From the NCBI GenBank assembly GCA_017646945.1, contig JAGCLN010000230.1, positions 1 through 15,440 on the forward strand: a stretch of 15,440 nucleotides of DNA. The letters run 5' to 3'. Under the pieces are notes generated by a model. That model was not told where the DNA came from and ran no database searches. It saw only the letters and a list, made by a program, of their open reading frames with translations. The stretch is from Clostridia bacterium. Lineage in GTDB: Bacteria > Bacillota > Clostridia > Christensenellales > Borkfalkiaceae. A program made the position numbers and the translations under genes. Below are positions 1 through 7,229 of this stretch, piece by piece; the first letter of the stretch is position 1; the number at the start of each line of letters is the position of its first letter.

Positions 1-102
1 AATACCTTGAACGATTTCCATGTTGTTCACGTTGAAAGCGCCGATAGCGTAGCCGTTTTTGTATGCTTGTTCAAACATTTTTTTGCTATTAACTAAAGCC
101 AT
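1..102 (-). CDS. fba: Class II fructose-1,6-bisphosphate aldolase, N-terminal part (runs off the left edge)
   Basis: Only the first 34 codons are in the window. Read on the minus strand from the ATG at 102-100, the protein begins MALVNSKKMF and continues with AYKNGYAIGAFNVNNMEIVQ, the characteristic N-terminus of bacterial class II (zinc-dependent) aldolases of the FbaA type. The enzyme splits fructose 1,6-bisphosphate into dihydroxyacetone phosphate and glyceraldehyde 3-phosphate in glycolysis, and runs in reverse in gluconeogenesis. The zinc ligands and catalytic residues lie outside the window and cannot be checked. The start is supported by an AAGGAG ribosome binding site (complement of 110-115), 7 bases upstream, and by a consensus promoter about 75 bases further up. 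The gene is divergent from the endoA gene and is probably monocistronic or first in its operon. Confidence 0.93.
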   Translation of the reverse strand, partial: MALVNSKKMFEQAYKNGYAIGAFNVNNMEIVQGI

Positions 103-182
103 AATTTTTCTCCTTATGCTTTTGAACCTGCTTTTTGCTTAATAGTTTTGGCAAAGTTCAATTATTTATTTTCAATATTTCA

Positions 183-211
183 ATTATATACCAAAAATAA
201 ATATTATGCAA
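183..211 (-). promoter_or_regulatory. Sigma-A promoter of the aldolase gene
   Basis: On the minus strand there is TTGCAT (complement of 206-211) followed after exactly 17 bases by a perfect TATAAT (complement of 183-188). Transcription would start near 176, giving a leader of about 74 bases before the aldolase ATG. The surrounding sequence is very AT-rich, so the assignment rests on the perfect -10 and the ideal spacing. I see no clear hairpin or riboswitch-like structure in the leader. Confidence 0.7.
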
Positions 212-311
212 TTATTTTAATGTATAAAATAAAATCCTTACGGCAAAAATTAAAGTAATAGCGAAAGGTTATCTATCTTGCGTATACTGAATATGGGAGA
301 ACTTTTACTTT

Positions 312-674
312 ATGATTAAGCGCGGAGAATTATATTATGCAGATTTAAGCCCCGTTGTGGGTAGCGAACAGGGTGGGGTTCGCCCCGTTTTAGTCGTTCA
401 AAACGATATAGGTAATCGCCATAGCCCCACGATAATCGCCGCGGCGGTAACTAGCAAAATCAACAAGGCAAAACTTCCCACCCATATTGAACTTCGAGCG
501 GAAGAGTACGGGCTTAGTAAAGATAGCGTAGTCTTGCTTGAACAAATTAGAACGCTTGACAAAAAACGGCTAAAAGAACGCATAGGCTCTCTATCTGAAA
601 AGACGATGATTTTAGTTAACGACGCCCTTCTTATAAGTTTGGGGTTTATAAAATCCGATGAAAAAAACGCATAG
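312..674 (+). CDS. ndoA: Endoribonuclease toxin EndoA/MazF (PemK family)
   Basis: The 120-aa protein matches the MazF/PemK toxin family closely, and resembles Bacillus subtilis EndoA: it opens MIKRGELYYADLSPVVGSEQ, followed by GGVRPVLVVQND and PTHIEL. Family knowledge: it is a small SH3-like dimeric ribonuclease that cleaves single-stranded mRNA at a short sequence and is held inactive by an antitoxin. The equivalents of the EndoA active-site residues Arg25 and Thr48 are Arg24 (in VRPV) and Thr47 (in AVTSKI), so it should be active. The start has a GGGAGA site at 295-300. Usually a ribbon-helix-helix antitoxin gene lies directly upstream; here the upstream 209 bases hold none, and the neighbour is the divergent aldolase gene. 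It appears to be a single-gene unit ended by the terminator at 680-711. Confidence 0.93.
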   Translation: MIKRGELYYADLSPVVGSEQGGVRPVLVVQNDIGNRHSPTIIAAAVTSKINKAKLPTHIELRAEEYGLSKDSVVLLEQIRTLDKKRLKERIGSLSEKTMILVNDALLISLGFIKSDEKNA

Positions 675-679
675 TTTTA

Positions 680-711
680 AAGCAACGCTACTTGGCGTTG
701 CTTGTTTTTTT
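680..711 (+). terminator. Rho-independent terminator after endoA
   Basis: A perfect 9-bp stem, AAGCAACGC (680-688) with GCGTTGCTT (695-703), closes a 6-base loop and is followed by G and seven T residues (705-711). It starts 6 bases after the endoA stop codon and isolates that gene from the following operon. Confidence 0.9.
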
Positions 712-723
712 ATAAAAAACACT

Positions 724-751
724 TTGTATTTTCAATAAGTTGTGATACAAT
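724..751 (+). promoter_or_regulatory. Promoter of the membrane protein - pncB - lspA - rluD operon
   Basis: A TTGTAT -35 element (724-729) and a TACAAT -10 element (746-751) are 16 bases apart. The -10 carries the extended TGn motif (TG at 743-744). The start would be near 758, directly in front of the AAAGGAG ribosome binding site, so the leader would be only about 14 bases long. Confidence 0.6.
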
Positions 752-771
752 ATGTAAAAAAGGAGTGCTTT

Positions 772-1248
772 ATGAAAAGATTTAGTAAAATTGATATTAT
801 CGTTTCTTCGATAGTGATTATTTTTGTAATTGCATTATCTTCCGTGCTTGGCGCGTTGCAAATTTCAAAAACCGTTTGCTTTGGCGTTAACCCGTTTTTA
901 TTGATGCTCACCGTTTTAACCTTAGGAATAGGGCTTTACGTTACGGCGTTCGGCATAATTAAAAAGGGCGGTTACGAGTATGCCGTTGGCTCGATGCTCG
1001 CCGTTATAGGCATAGTGCTTTTAATGGTGTGCTTAAATTTATTCGTTTGGCTTATCGTTATTATCGGCGTTTCGATTTCGCTTATCGCGTTTATCGTCCC
1101 CTTTATCATAAAAGCAAACAGCCTTGTTGTTGAAAGGACTAACGAAAAACCCGATTTCGTTCCTTATAGCGAAAAGTTAAAGCAAGAAAAACAAGAAGAA
1201 AAAGAGAGAGAAGAAGAACTCCCGAAAATAAAATCATTTAAGGACTAA
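772..1248 (+). CDS. Small four-helix membrane protein of unknown function, coupled to pncB
   Basis: I do not recognise the family. The 158-aa protein has four predicted membrane segments, at about residues 8-29, 41-63, 70-90 and 91-113, and a strongly charged cytoplasmic-looking tail (114-158) rich in Lys and Glu (for example KQEKQEEKEREEELPKIK). There is no cleavable signal sequence: the first helix follows MKRFSKID directly. The ATG at 772 is chosen because AAAGGAG (758-764) sits 7 bases ahead of it; an in-frame GTG at 742 overlaps the likely promoter. It is the first gene of the operon, and its stop codon lies one base before the pncB start, so the two are translated together. A role linked to nicotinate uptake or to membrane anchoring is possible from position only. 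Confidence 0.8.
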   Translation: MKRFSKIDIIVSSIVIIFVIALSSVLGALQISKTVCFGVNPFLLMLTVLTLGIGLYVTAFGIIKKGGYEYAVGSMLAVIGIVLLMVCLNLFVWLIVIIGVSISLIAFIVPFIIKANSLVVERTNEKPDFVPYSEKLKQEKQEEKEREEELPKIKSFKD

Positions 1249-1249
1249 T

Positions 1250-2689
1250 ATGGAAATTAAACGTAACTTAACTTTGCTTACAGACCTTTATGAACTTACT
1301 ATGATGAACGGCTATCTCAATAAAAACAAGCAAGACGAGATAGTGATTTTTGACGTGTTCTTTCGCCAAAACGAACTTATAACTTATTCTTTGGCGGCAG
1401 GTCTTGAACAGGCAATCGACTATATCTTAAACCTTTCTTTTGACGAAGAAGATATTTCATATCTTAGAAAATTAAAAATCTTTAACGAAGATTTTTTATC
1501 GTATCTTAAAGGTCTTAAATTTACCGGCGATATTTATTCCGTACCCGAAGGAACTATGGTCTTCCCCGGCGAACCTATCTTAACGGTAAAAGCGCCCGTT
1601 ATTGAAGCGCAACTTATTGAAACTGCAATCTTAAACATTATAAACCACCAAACCTTAATCGCGTCAAAGGCGGCTAAAATTCGCCACTCGGCTGGCAACG
1701 ATTTAGTAATGGAATTCGGTTTGAGAAGAGCGCAAGGGCCTGATGCGGGCATTTACGGTTCAAGAGCGTCGGTTATCGGCGGTTGCAATTCAACGAGTAA
1801 CGTTTTAGCGGGGCAAATGTTTGATATTCCCGTTTCGGGAACTCACGCTCACAGTTGGGTTATGAGTTTTGATAGCGAGTACGAAGCGTTTAAGGCGTAC
1901 GCCGATACTTATCCCGATGCCACTTTGCTTTTAGTTGACACTTACGACGTTTTAAAGAGTGGTATCCCCAACGCAATCAAGGTATTTGACGAACTTAGAA
2001 CAAAGGGCAAAAAGCCTATCGGTATAAGGCTTGATAGCGGTGACCTTGCTTACCTTACCAAAAAGGCTCGCCAAATGCTCGATAACGCGGGTTATCCAGA
2101 TGCTATAATTTGCGCTAGCGGTGATTTAGATGAAAAACTTATTCAATCGTTAAAACTTCAAGGCGCAAAAATCAATTCTTGGGGTATCGGCACTAAACTT
2201 ATAACGAGCGCGGATATGCCTGCGCTTGGCGGTGTTTATAAACTTGCCGGCGTTGTGGAAAAGGACGGTAGCATTATTCCCAAAATCAAAATTTCTGAAA
2301 CGACTGCAAAAATCACCAACCCTGGCTTCAAGAAGGTAATGAGAATTTACGATAAGAAGACGGGTAAGGCGGAGGCAGACTTGATTGCGCTCATTGAAGA
2401 AACGTTCGATAGCGCTAAACCTTTAACCATTACGCACCCGATAGAAACTTGGAAAAAAATCACCTTTACCGATTATGAAATTAAAGAACTTTCCGTAAAA
2501 ATCGTAGAAAACGGAAAACTTATTTACAAGTTCCCCACGGTAAAAGAAATTGCAAGTTTTGCAAAGAGTGAAATGGAATCTTTCTGGGATGAGTATTTAA
2601 GGCTTGATAGACCGCATATTTATAAGGTTGACTTATCCGATAAACTTTTACAATTAAAAACGGAGATGCTTTCGAGCATAAGAAAATAA
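1250..2689 (+). CDS. pncB: Nicotinate phosphoribosyltransferase
   Basis: The 479-aa protein joins nicotinate to phosphoribosyl pyrophosphate, with ATP hydrolysis, to make nicotinate mononucleotide, the first step of NAD salvage by the Preiss-Handler route; it acts in the cytoplasm. Family features seen in order are the N-terminal LLTDLYELTMMNGY (9-22), EFGLRRAQGPD (155-165), GGCNSTSN (177-184), SGTHAHSWV (196-204; contains histidines in the region where the family's phosphorylated His lies), IRLDSGDL (259-266) and GIGTKLITS (312-320). Length and motifs fit the bacterial NAPRTase class found in Bacillota. The ATG at 1250 follows the previous stop by one base and has AAGGA at 1240-1244, which supports translational coupling. 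The next gene begins on the base after the pncB stop codon. Confidence 0.95.
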   Translation: MEIKRNLTLLTDLYELTMMNGYLNKNKQDEIVIFDVFFRQNELITYSLAAGLEQAIDYILNLSFDEEDISYLRKLKIFNEDFLSYLKGLKFTGDIYSVPEGTMVFPGEPILTVKAPVIEAQLIETAILNIINHQTLIASKAAKIRHSAGNDLVMEFGLRRAQGPDAGIYGSRASVIGGCNSTSNVLAGQMFDIPVSGTHAHSWVMSFDSEYEAFKAYADTYPDATLLLVDTYDVLKSGIPNAIKVFDELRTKGKKPIGIRLDSGDLAYLTKKARQMLDNAGYPDAIICASGDLDEKLIQSLKLQGAKINSWGIGTKLITSADMPALGGVYKLAGVVEKDGSIIPKIKISETTAKITNPGFKKVMRIYDKKTGKAEADLIALIEETFDSAKPLTITHPIETWKKITFTDYEIKELSVKIVENGKLIYKFPTVKEIASFAKSEMESFWDEYLRLDRPHIYKVDLSDKLLQLKTEMLSSIRK

Positions 2690-3100
2690 ATGGAAGAAAA
2701 AAATTTGAACGTTTTGGTAGAATCTCGCGCAAAAGATATTACCGACCACGCAAAAGAGCAGTATAAGGCGGAAGTTGAAAAACTTAAACTTTTTAACGCT
2801 AGGTGGAATAATTACGTCAATTCAATAGTAAAAGAATATCCTTCGGATAAAACGAGAAAACTCGCGTACGTATCCGAACTTATCACGGATATTTTAATGA
2901 GAGAAGAAACGCCTACTTATACTGCAATCAATAAGATAGAAGATATCTATAAAATCGTTGACGACGGTAGGGAAGTTAAGTTTGATAAATCAAAATCACT
3001 CTACGGCGCAACTGAAAGCGGTTTCAATATGGAAGACGTGCTTAACCCCGGTGAACTCGACCTTATGAGTTTATGCAAAGAACTTGGAGCAACCGATTGA
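2690..3100 (+). CDS. Unknown protein of 136 aa between pncB and lspA
   Basis: I cannot assign a family. The protein is soluble and highly charged, with no signal peptide or membrane helix. Residues 1-50 look like one long helix, possibly coiled coil (SRAKDITDHAKEQYKAEVEK), and 51-95 look helical. After a basic stretch comes an acidic C-terminal segment (110-133) that reads SGFNMEDVLNPGEL then DLMSLCKELG; this compact ending looks like a binding motif rather than a folded domain, which is an inference. Its ATG follows the pncB TAA directly, and its TGA overlaps the lspA ATG by one base (TGATG), so it is translated as part of the operon. Good coding character and the tight packing make it a real gene. 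Confidence 0.85.
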   Translation: MEEKNLNVLVESRAKDITDHAKEQYKAEVEKLKLFNARWNNYVNSIVKEYPSDKTRKLAYVSELITDILMREETPTYTAINKIEDIYKIVDDGREVKFDKSKSLYGATESGFNMEDVLNPGELDLMSLCKELGATD

Positions 3101-3633
3101 TGATATATATTGCTTGTTTACTAATAGCAGGCGCGGTACTCGCGCTTGACCTTATATCTAAATATCTCGCCGTTAAAAACGAATTCAACTTCGTTGTTAT
3201 TGAAAAGTTTTTAAAGTTTAAACTTTCCTATAACACGGGCGCGGCGTTTAGTTTTTTAAGCGATAAAACTTGGTCACAAATCTTTTTTATAGTAATTACC
3301 GTGATAGCGCTTTTAGCGATAATCGCATTTTTCATTTTCAAACTTATTACTAAAAAAAGACCGTCTTGGTGGGTGGCAGTTGCCTTTTCGCTTATGTTTT
3401 CGGGTGCGCTCGGTAACTTTATTGATAGAGTTAGCGCGGGCGAAGTTAGGGATTTTATATTCGTTTTCTATGAAACGGATATCTTCCCCGCAATATTTAA
3501 CGTAGCCGATATGGCGCTCGTTTCGGGCGTTATCACAACTTGCGTATATCTTTTCTTTATAGATAAAGACGCGTTGTTTAGAAGAAAACCAAAGGACGAA
3601 AAAGTAAGTGGAAACGAAGAAGATAACGGTTGA
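3100..3633 (+). CDS. lspA: Lipoprotein signal peptidase (signal peptidase II)
   Basis: The 177-aa membrane protease removes the signal peptide from diacylglyceryl-modified prolipoproteins. Four hydrophobic segments are visible, at about residues 2-21, 58-81, 89-106 and 131-154. The conserved family blocks are all present: LDLISKYL (15-23), YNTGAAFSFL (44-53), GALGNFIDRV (102-111), VRDFIF (116-121) and FNVADMAL (133-140). The catalytic aspartates correspond to D118 and D137. The start at 3100 is chosen because GGAG at 3086-3089 lies 10 bases ahead and MIYIACLLIA begins the first helix correctly; an in-frame ATG at 3073 would add nine residues inside the preceding gene. The 3' end overlaps the pseudouridine synthase gene by 26 bases, and lspA followed by an rluD-type gene is a common pairing in Bacillota. 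Confidence 0.96.
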   Translation: MIYIACLLIAGAVLALDLISKYLAVKNEFNFVVIEKFLKFKLSYNTGAAFSFLSDKTWSQIFFIVITVIALLAIIAFFIFKLITKKRPSWWVAVAFSLMFSGALGNFIDRVSAGEVRDFIFVFYETDIFPAIFNVADMALVSGVITTCVYLFFIDKDALFRRKPKDEKVSGNEEDNG

Positions 3634-4519
3634 TATATCGGGTGAACGCCTTGACGTGTATCTTGCTAAGGCGCTTGATTTTTCTCGTTCAAAAATTCAA
3701 AAACTAATAGAGAGCGGTTGCGTTTTGGTTGACGGCGCTATGCCAAAATCAAAAGAACAGGTAAAAGAAGGTAGCGTAATTTCGGTTGAAATTCCCGAGC
3801 CTGTCGGCTTGGAAGTTAAGGCGGTGGATATTCCCTTGGACGTTATCTATCAAGACGACGACTTGGCGGTTATCAATAAACCGCAAGGGTTAACCGTTCA
3901 TCAAGGTAGCGGTACGGGTGATGAAACCTTAGTAAACGCGCTCTTATACCACTTAGATAGTTTGAGTGGAATAAACGGTGTTGTTCGCCCCGGTATCGTT
4001 CATAGAATAGATAAAGATACGTCTGGCTTATTAGTAGTTGCTAAGAACGACAAGGCGCATCTAAGCCTTTCTTCTCAAATAGAGAAAAAGACTTGCAAGA
4101 GAGAGTATATTGCCCTTTTAGAAGGCAACTTAAATCAAGATAGCGGTAGGATAGAAACTTATATATCCCGTTCAACTAAAAACAGAACGATGATGGCTGT
4201 ATCTTCAAGCGGAAGAAAGGCGATAACGAACTTTGAAGTTATTGAAAGGGTGAAAGGTTACACTCTGTGTAAATTCTTGCTTGAAACGGGTAGAACGCAT
4301 CAAATAAGGGTTCACTCAAAGCATTTAGGCCACCCCGTTGTAGGCGATGCGGTATACGGATTAAAAAATCAAAAGTTCAAACTTTCAGGTCAACTTTTGC
4401 ACGCGAGAAAACTGACTTTTACTCACCCCACAACCGAAAAAGAAGTTGAGTTTTACGCGCCGATTCCCGATTATTTTACCGGCGTGCTTACAAAACTTGG
4501 ATTTAAAAATAACAAATAG
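3608..4519 (+). CDS. rluD: RluA/RluD-family large-subunit rRNA pseudouridine synthase
   Basis: The 303-aa enzyme converts specific uridines in 23S rRNA to pseudouridine. An N-terminal S4-like RNA-binding domain (about 8-60, with ERLDVYLAKALDFSRSKIQK) precedes the catalytic domain, which contains INKPQGLTVHQG (89-100) and the signature VHRIDKDTSGLLVVAK (131-146); D135 is the catalytic aspartate. GRTHQIRVHSKHLGHPVVGD is also characteristic. The start is a GTG at 3608 inside the end of lspA, supported by AAGGA at 3592-3596 and by the S4 domain needing these residues; no suitable ATG is near. Bacillus homologues of this type include YlyB. The exact uridine target cannot be told from sequence. It is the last gene of its operon. 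Confidence 0.93.
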   Translation: METKKITVDISGERLDVYLAKALDFSRSKIQKLIESGCVLVDGAMPKSKEQVKEGSVISVEIPEPVGLEVKAVDIPLDVIYQDDDLAVINKPQGLTVHQGSGTGDETLVNALLYHLDSLSGINGVVRPGIVHRIDKDTSGLLVVAKNDKAHLSLSSQIEKKTCKREYIALLEGNLNQDSGRIETYISRSTKNRTMMAVSSSGRKAITNFEVIERVKGYTLCKFLLETGRTHQIRVHSKHLGHPVVGDAVYGLKNQKFKLSGQLLHARKLTFTHPTTEKEVEFYAPIPDYFTGVLTKLGFKNNK

Positions 4520-4528
4520 AAACTTACG

Positions 4529-4552
4529 GCGGTACTAACTTGTACCGCTTTT
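4529..4552 (+). terminator. Rho-independent terminator after the rluD-type gene
   Basis: A perfect 7-bp stem, GCGGTAC (4529-4535) with GTACCGC (4542-4548), and a 6-base loop are followed by TTTT and, after AC, TTT. It lies 9 bases beyond the stop codon. The T-run is short, so termination may be incomplete. Confidence 0.75.
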
Positions 4553-4554
4553 AC

Positions 4555-4583
4555 TTTACAAAAGAACAAAATGAGTGTATAAT
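4555..4583 (+). promoter_or_regulatory. Sigma-A promoter of the DUF512 - der - plsY operon
   Basis: TTTACA (4555-4560) and a perfect TATAAT (4578-4583) are separated by 17 bases. Transcription would start near 4590. This helps choose the downstream start codon: an ATG at 4598 would have no ribosome binding site, whereas the ATG at 4613 has GCGGAG at 4601-4606. Confidence 0.8.
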
Positions 4584-4612
4584 ACCATTATTACATAATG
4601 GCGGAGTTTGTG

Positions 4613-5914
4613 ATGCTAAAGATAAGTAAGGTTTTTAAAAACGGAATAGCAGATGAACTCGGCTTGAAAAAAGGCGATGAAATTTTAGCGTTTGACGGGT
4701 TTTTGTGTGAAGACGTTTTAGATTATCTTTATTACGATAGTTTGAACTATTTTACTTTAACCGCAATATCTGGTGGCGAAGAAATTGAGTTTGAAATTGA
4801 AAAAGATGAAGACGAGAGTTTAGCTATTTCTTTTGAAAACGACAATTTAGAAATTAAAAACTGCCGTAATAAGTGCGTGTTTTGTTTCGTTGACCAAATG
4901 CCAAAGGGTATGCGCCCTTCCCTTTACGTTAAAGACGATGATTATAGGCAAAGTTTCTTGCGTGGTAACTTTGTTACCTTAACTAACGTTAGCGATAGCG
5001 ATATCGATAGAATTATCCGCTTAAATTTAACTCCGCTTTACGTTTCCGTGCAAGCAACCGATAGTGAAGTTAGGAAAAAACTTTTAGGCAATCGCTTTGC
5101 AGGGGATATTTACGATAAACTTAAAAAACTTACCGAAAACGGCATTAAAATTCACACTCAAATAGTTTTAGTACCGTCCTTAAACGATGGCGTGGAACTT
5201 GATAAAACTTGCCACGATTTAGTTGCGCTTGGCGAAAATATTTTATCAATCGCGGTAGTTCCTTGCGGAATAACTCGGTTTAGAGACGGGTTGTATAAGA
5301 TTGATGACGTTGATAAGGGTTATTGCTCTTGCGTAATCGACCAAATAAACAATCTTAACTTAGTTTTAAAAACTGATATTATCACCCCTGCCGACGAGTT
5401 TTATTTCAAGGCGAAACGCCCCCTTCCAAGCGAAGATTTTTATAACGGATATCCGCAAATAGAAAACGGCGTGGGCGTTACTTCAAAGTTCGTTTGCGAA
5501 CTTAAACAAGCGCTTAAAAAAGTTAAAAACGGTAAAAATTATCTTATAATATCCGGAACTTCTGCAAGCGATTTTATAGCCGACCAAGTGGAAATTTTAA
5601 AAGAGTATATAAGCGGATTAAACGCAACCGTTTTAGCGGTTGAGAACGAGTTTTTCGGCGCTACCGTTAACTGCACGGGGCTACTCGTTGGTAAAGATAT
5701 TTTAAACGCCGTTTTAAAAACGGATTATTCTAAATACGATGCAATCGTTTTGCCAGACGTTTGCTTAAAGCGTGAAGAAGAAGTCTTTTTAGACGGATTA
5801 TTAGTTAGTGAACTCGCCCAAAAAACAGGGCTTAGCGTAATAGTTACCGATGGTAGCGGAGAGAGTTTTTTCGATGCGTTATCGGGCGGTAAAAATGTAA
5901 GGATTATAAAATGA
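4613..5914 (+). CDS. DUF512 radical SAM-like protein with N-terminal PDZ-like domain
   Basis: The 433-aa protein belongs to the DUF512 group of iron-sulfur proteins. Residues 1-60 form a PDZ-like domain (ADELGLKKGDEILAFDG). It is followed by a cysteine motif CRNKCVFCF with C84, C88 and C91, the CxxxCxxC arrangement that binds a 4Fe-4S cluster in radical SAM enzymes, then LRGNFVTLTN and a TIM-barrel-like region including TQIVLVPSLNDG. The C-terminal third is the DUF512 part. Its reaction is not known. In clostridia this gene is often next to der, as here, where the end overlaps der by 4 bases (ATGA), which may point to a link with ribosome or RNA modification; that is inference. The start at 4613 is chosen for its GCGGAG site 6 bases ahead. 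Confidence 0.88.
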   Translation: MLKISKVFKNGIADELGLKKGDEILAFDGFLCEDVLDYLYYDSLNYFTLTAISGGEEIEFEIEKDEDESLAISFENDNLEIKNCRNKCVFCFVDQMPKGMRPSLYVKDDDYRQSFLRGNFVTLTNVSDSDIDRIIRLNLTPLYVSVQATDSEVRKKLLGNRFAGDIYDKLKKLTENGIKIHTQIVLVPSLNDGVELDKTCHDLVALGENILSIAVVPCGITRFRDGLYKIDDVDKGYCSCVIDQINNLNLVLKTDIITPADEFYFKAKRPLPSEDFYNGYPQIENGVGVTSKFVCELKQALKKVKNGKNYLIISGTSASDFIADQVEILKEYISGLNATVLAVENEFFGATVNCTGLLVGKDILNAVLKTDYSKYDAIVLPDVCLKREEEVFLDGLLVSELAQKTGLSVIVTDGSGESFFDALSGGKNVRIIK

Positions 5915-7229
5915 AAAAACCTATCGTTGCCGTAGTAGGCAGACCGAACGTTGGTAAATCAACGTTCTTTAACAAAGTAACGGGTAAAAAGATTTCTATC
6001 GTAAAAGATAAGCCCGGCGTTACTCGTGATAGAATTTATTGCGATGCCGAGTGGTGTGGAAAGGCTTTTACTTTAATAGATACGGGTGGTATTGAACTCA
6101 AATCGCAAGACGAGATGTGGATGCACATTAAAAAGCAAGCGGAAATCGCCGTTGAAACGAGTGACGTTATTCTTTTTATGTGTGACGTAAAAGGCGGTGT
6201 TACCGCTTCCGATATCGAAGTTGCGTCAATGCTTAGAAAGAGCAAAAGCCTATCGTATTAGCGGTAAATAAACTCGATAATTACGACGAGACTTTGCTTT
6301 ACGATTATTATGAACTTGGCATAGGCAATCCTATCGGTATTTCTTGCGAACAAGGTAAAGGTCTTGGCGACCTTTTAGATGAAGTTTGTTCATACTTTGA
6401 CGCGATTGACGCTGATGCGGAAGACGATACCGTTAAAATTGCTATCGTAGGAAAGCCCAACGCCGGCAAATCAAGTTTAGCGAACAGGCTTTTAGGTTTT
6501 GATAGAACTATCGTTTCAAATATTGCGGGAACAACTCGCGATGCAATTGACACGCCCTTTACTCACAACGGTCAAAAATACACCCTTATCGATACTGCGG
6601 GTATAAGAAAGAAAAAATCGGTGTATGAAGACGTTGAGTATTACAGCGTTGTTAGAGCGCTCGGCGCGATTAGAAGGGCAGACGTATGCCTTGTAGTAGT
6701 AGACAGTAGTGAAGGCTTAACCGAGCAAGACGTTAAGATTTTAGGTTACGTTCACGAGCAAGGCAAACCTTCGGTAGTAGTTATGAACAAGTGGGATTTG
6801 GTTGAAAAGGATACCTACACCATTGAAAAATTCCGCGAAAAACTCAATGCGGACCTTGCGTTTATGGATTACTACAAGTCGATATTTATTTCTGCAAAAA
6901 CCGGTCAAAGAGCGGAAAAGATTTTAAGCCTTGCCCTTGAATCGCTTGAAAATGCTAAGAGAAGAATTTCAACGGGTACTTTAAACGACTTGATAGGCGA
7001 TGCGGTAAGAACTACCGACCCACCGACCAAGCACGGCAGAAGGCTCAAGATTTATTACACCGTTCAAGACGGCGTTACCCCGCCCACCTTCGTAATGTTC
7101 GTAAACAATCAAGAACTTATGCATTTTAGTTACAAAAGATTTTTAGAAAATACCATTAGAAATGCGTTTGATTTTTCCGGAACGCCGATTAGACTATTTA
7201 TTAGAGAAAGAGCGGAGGACGAAGAATGA
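5911..7229 (+). CDS. der: Ribosome-assembly GTPase Der (EngA), reading frame broken by a one-base deletion
   Basis: Der has two tandem GTPase domains and a C-terminal KH-like domain and helps assemble the 50S subunit; it is normally essential. Domain 1 shows GRPNVGKST (10-18) and DTGG (57-60). The frame then stops at 6261. In the -1 frame the protein continues without a gap as KPIVLAVNKLDNYD, giving the missing G4 motif NKLD (120-123), then domain 2 with GKPNAGKS (181-188), DTAG (228-231), NKWD (293-296) and the KH-like end. Joining the frames gives 439 aa, the usual family length. The break fits loss of one A in the AAAA run at 6244-6247. It may be a sequencing error or a real mutation; the rest of the gene shows no decay, which favours an error. 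AAGGA (5899-5903) supports the start. It overlaps plsY by 4 bases. Confidence 0.92.

Noticed and set aside
220..258. 12-codon open frame upstream of endoA as a possible antitoxin
   Set aside because: It is far too short for a ribbon-helix-helix antitoxin, has no ribosome binding site and no recognisable composition.
283..300. TATACT followed by GAATAT and GGGAGA before endoA as a third member of the hairpin/promoter pattern
   Set aside because: It lacks the AATCC and GGATT arms and any stable hairpin, and no -35 element is found at a proper distance, so the likeness may be chance.
6241..6261. Programmed -1 ribosomal frameshift in der
   Set aside because: The site AGC AAA AGC C is not a classical X XXY YYZ slippery heptamer, I see no upstream Shine-Dalgarno-like stimulator or strong downstream hairpin, and der is not known to be made this way. 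A missing A is simpler.
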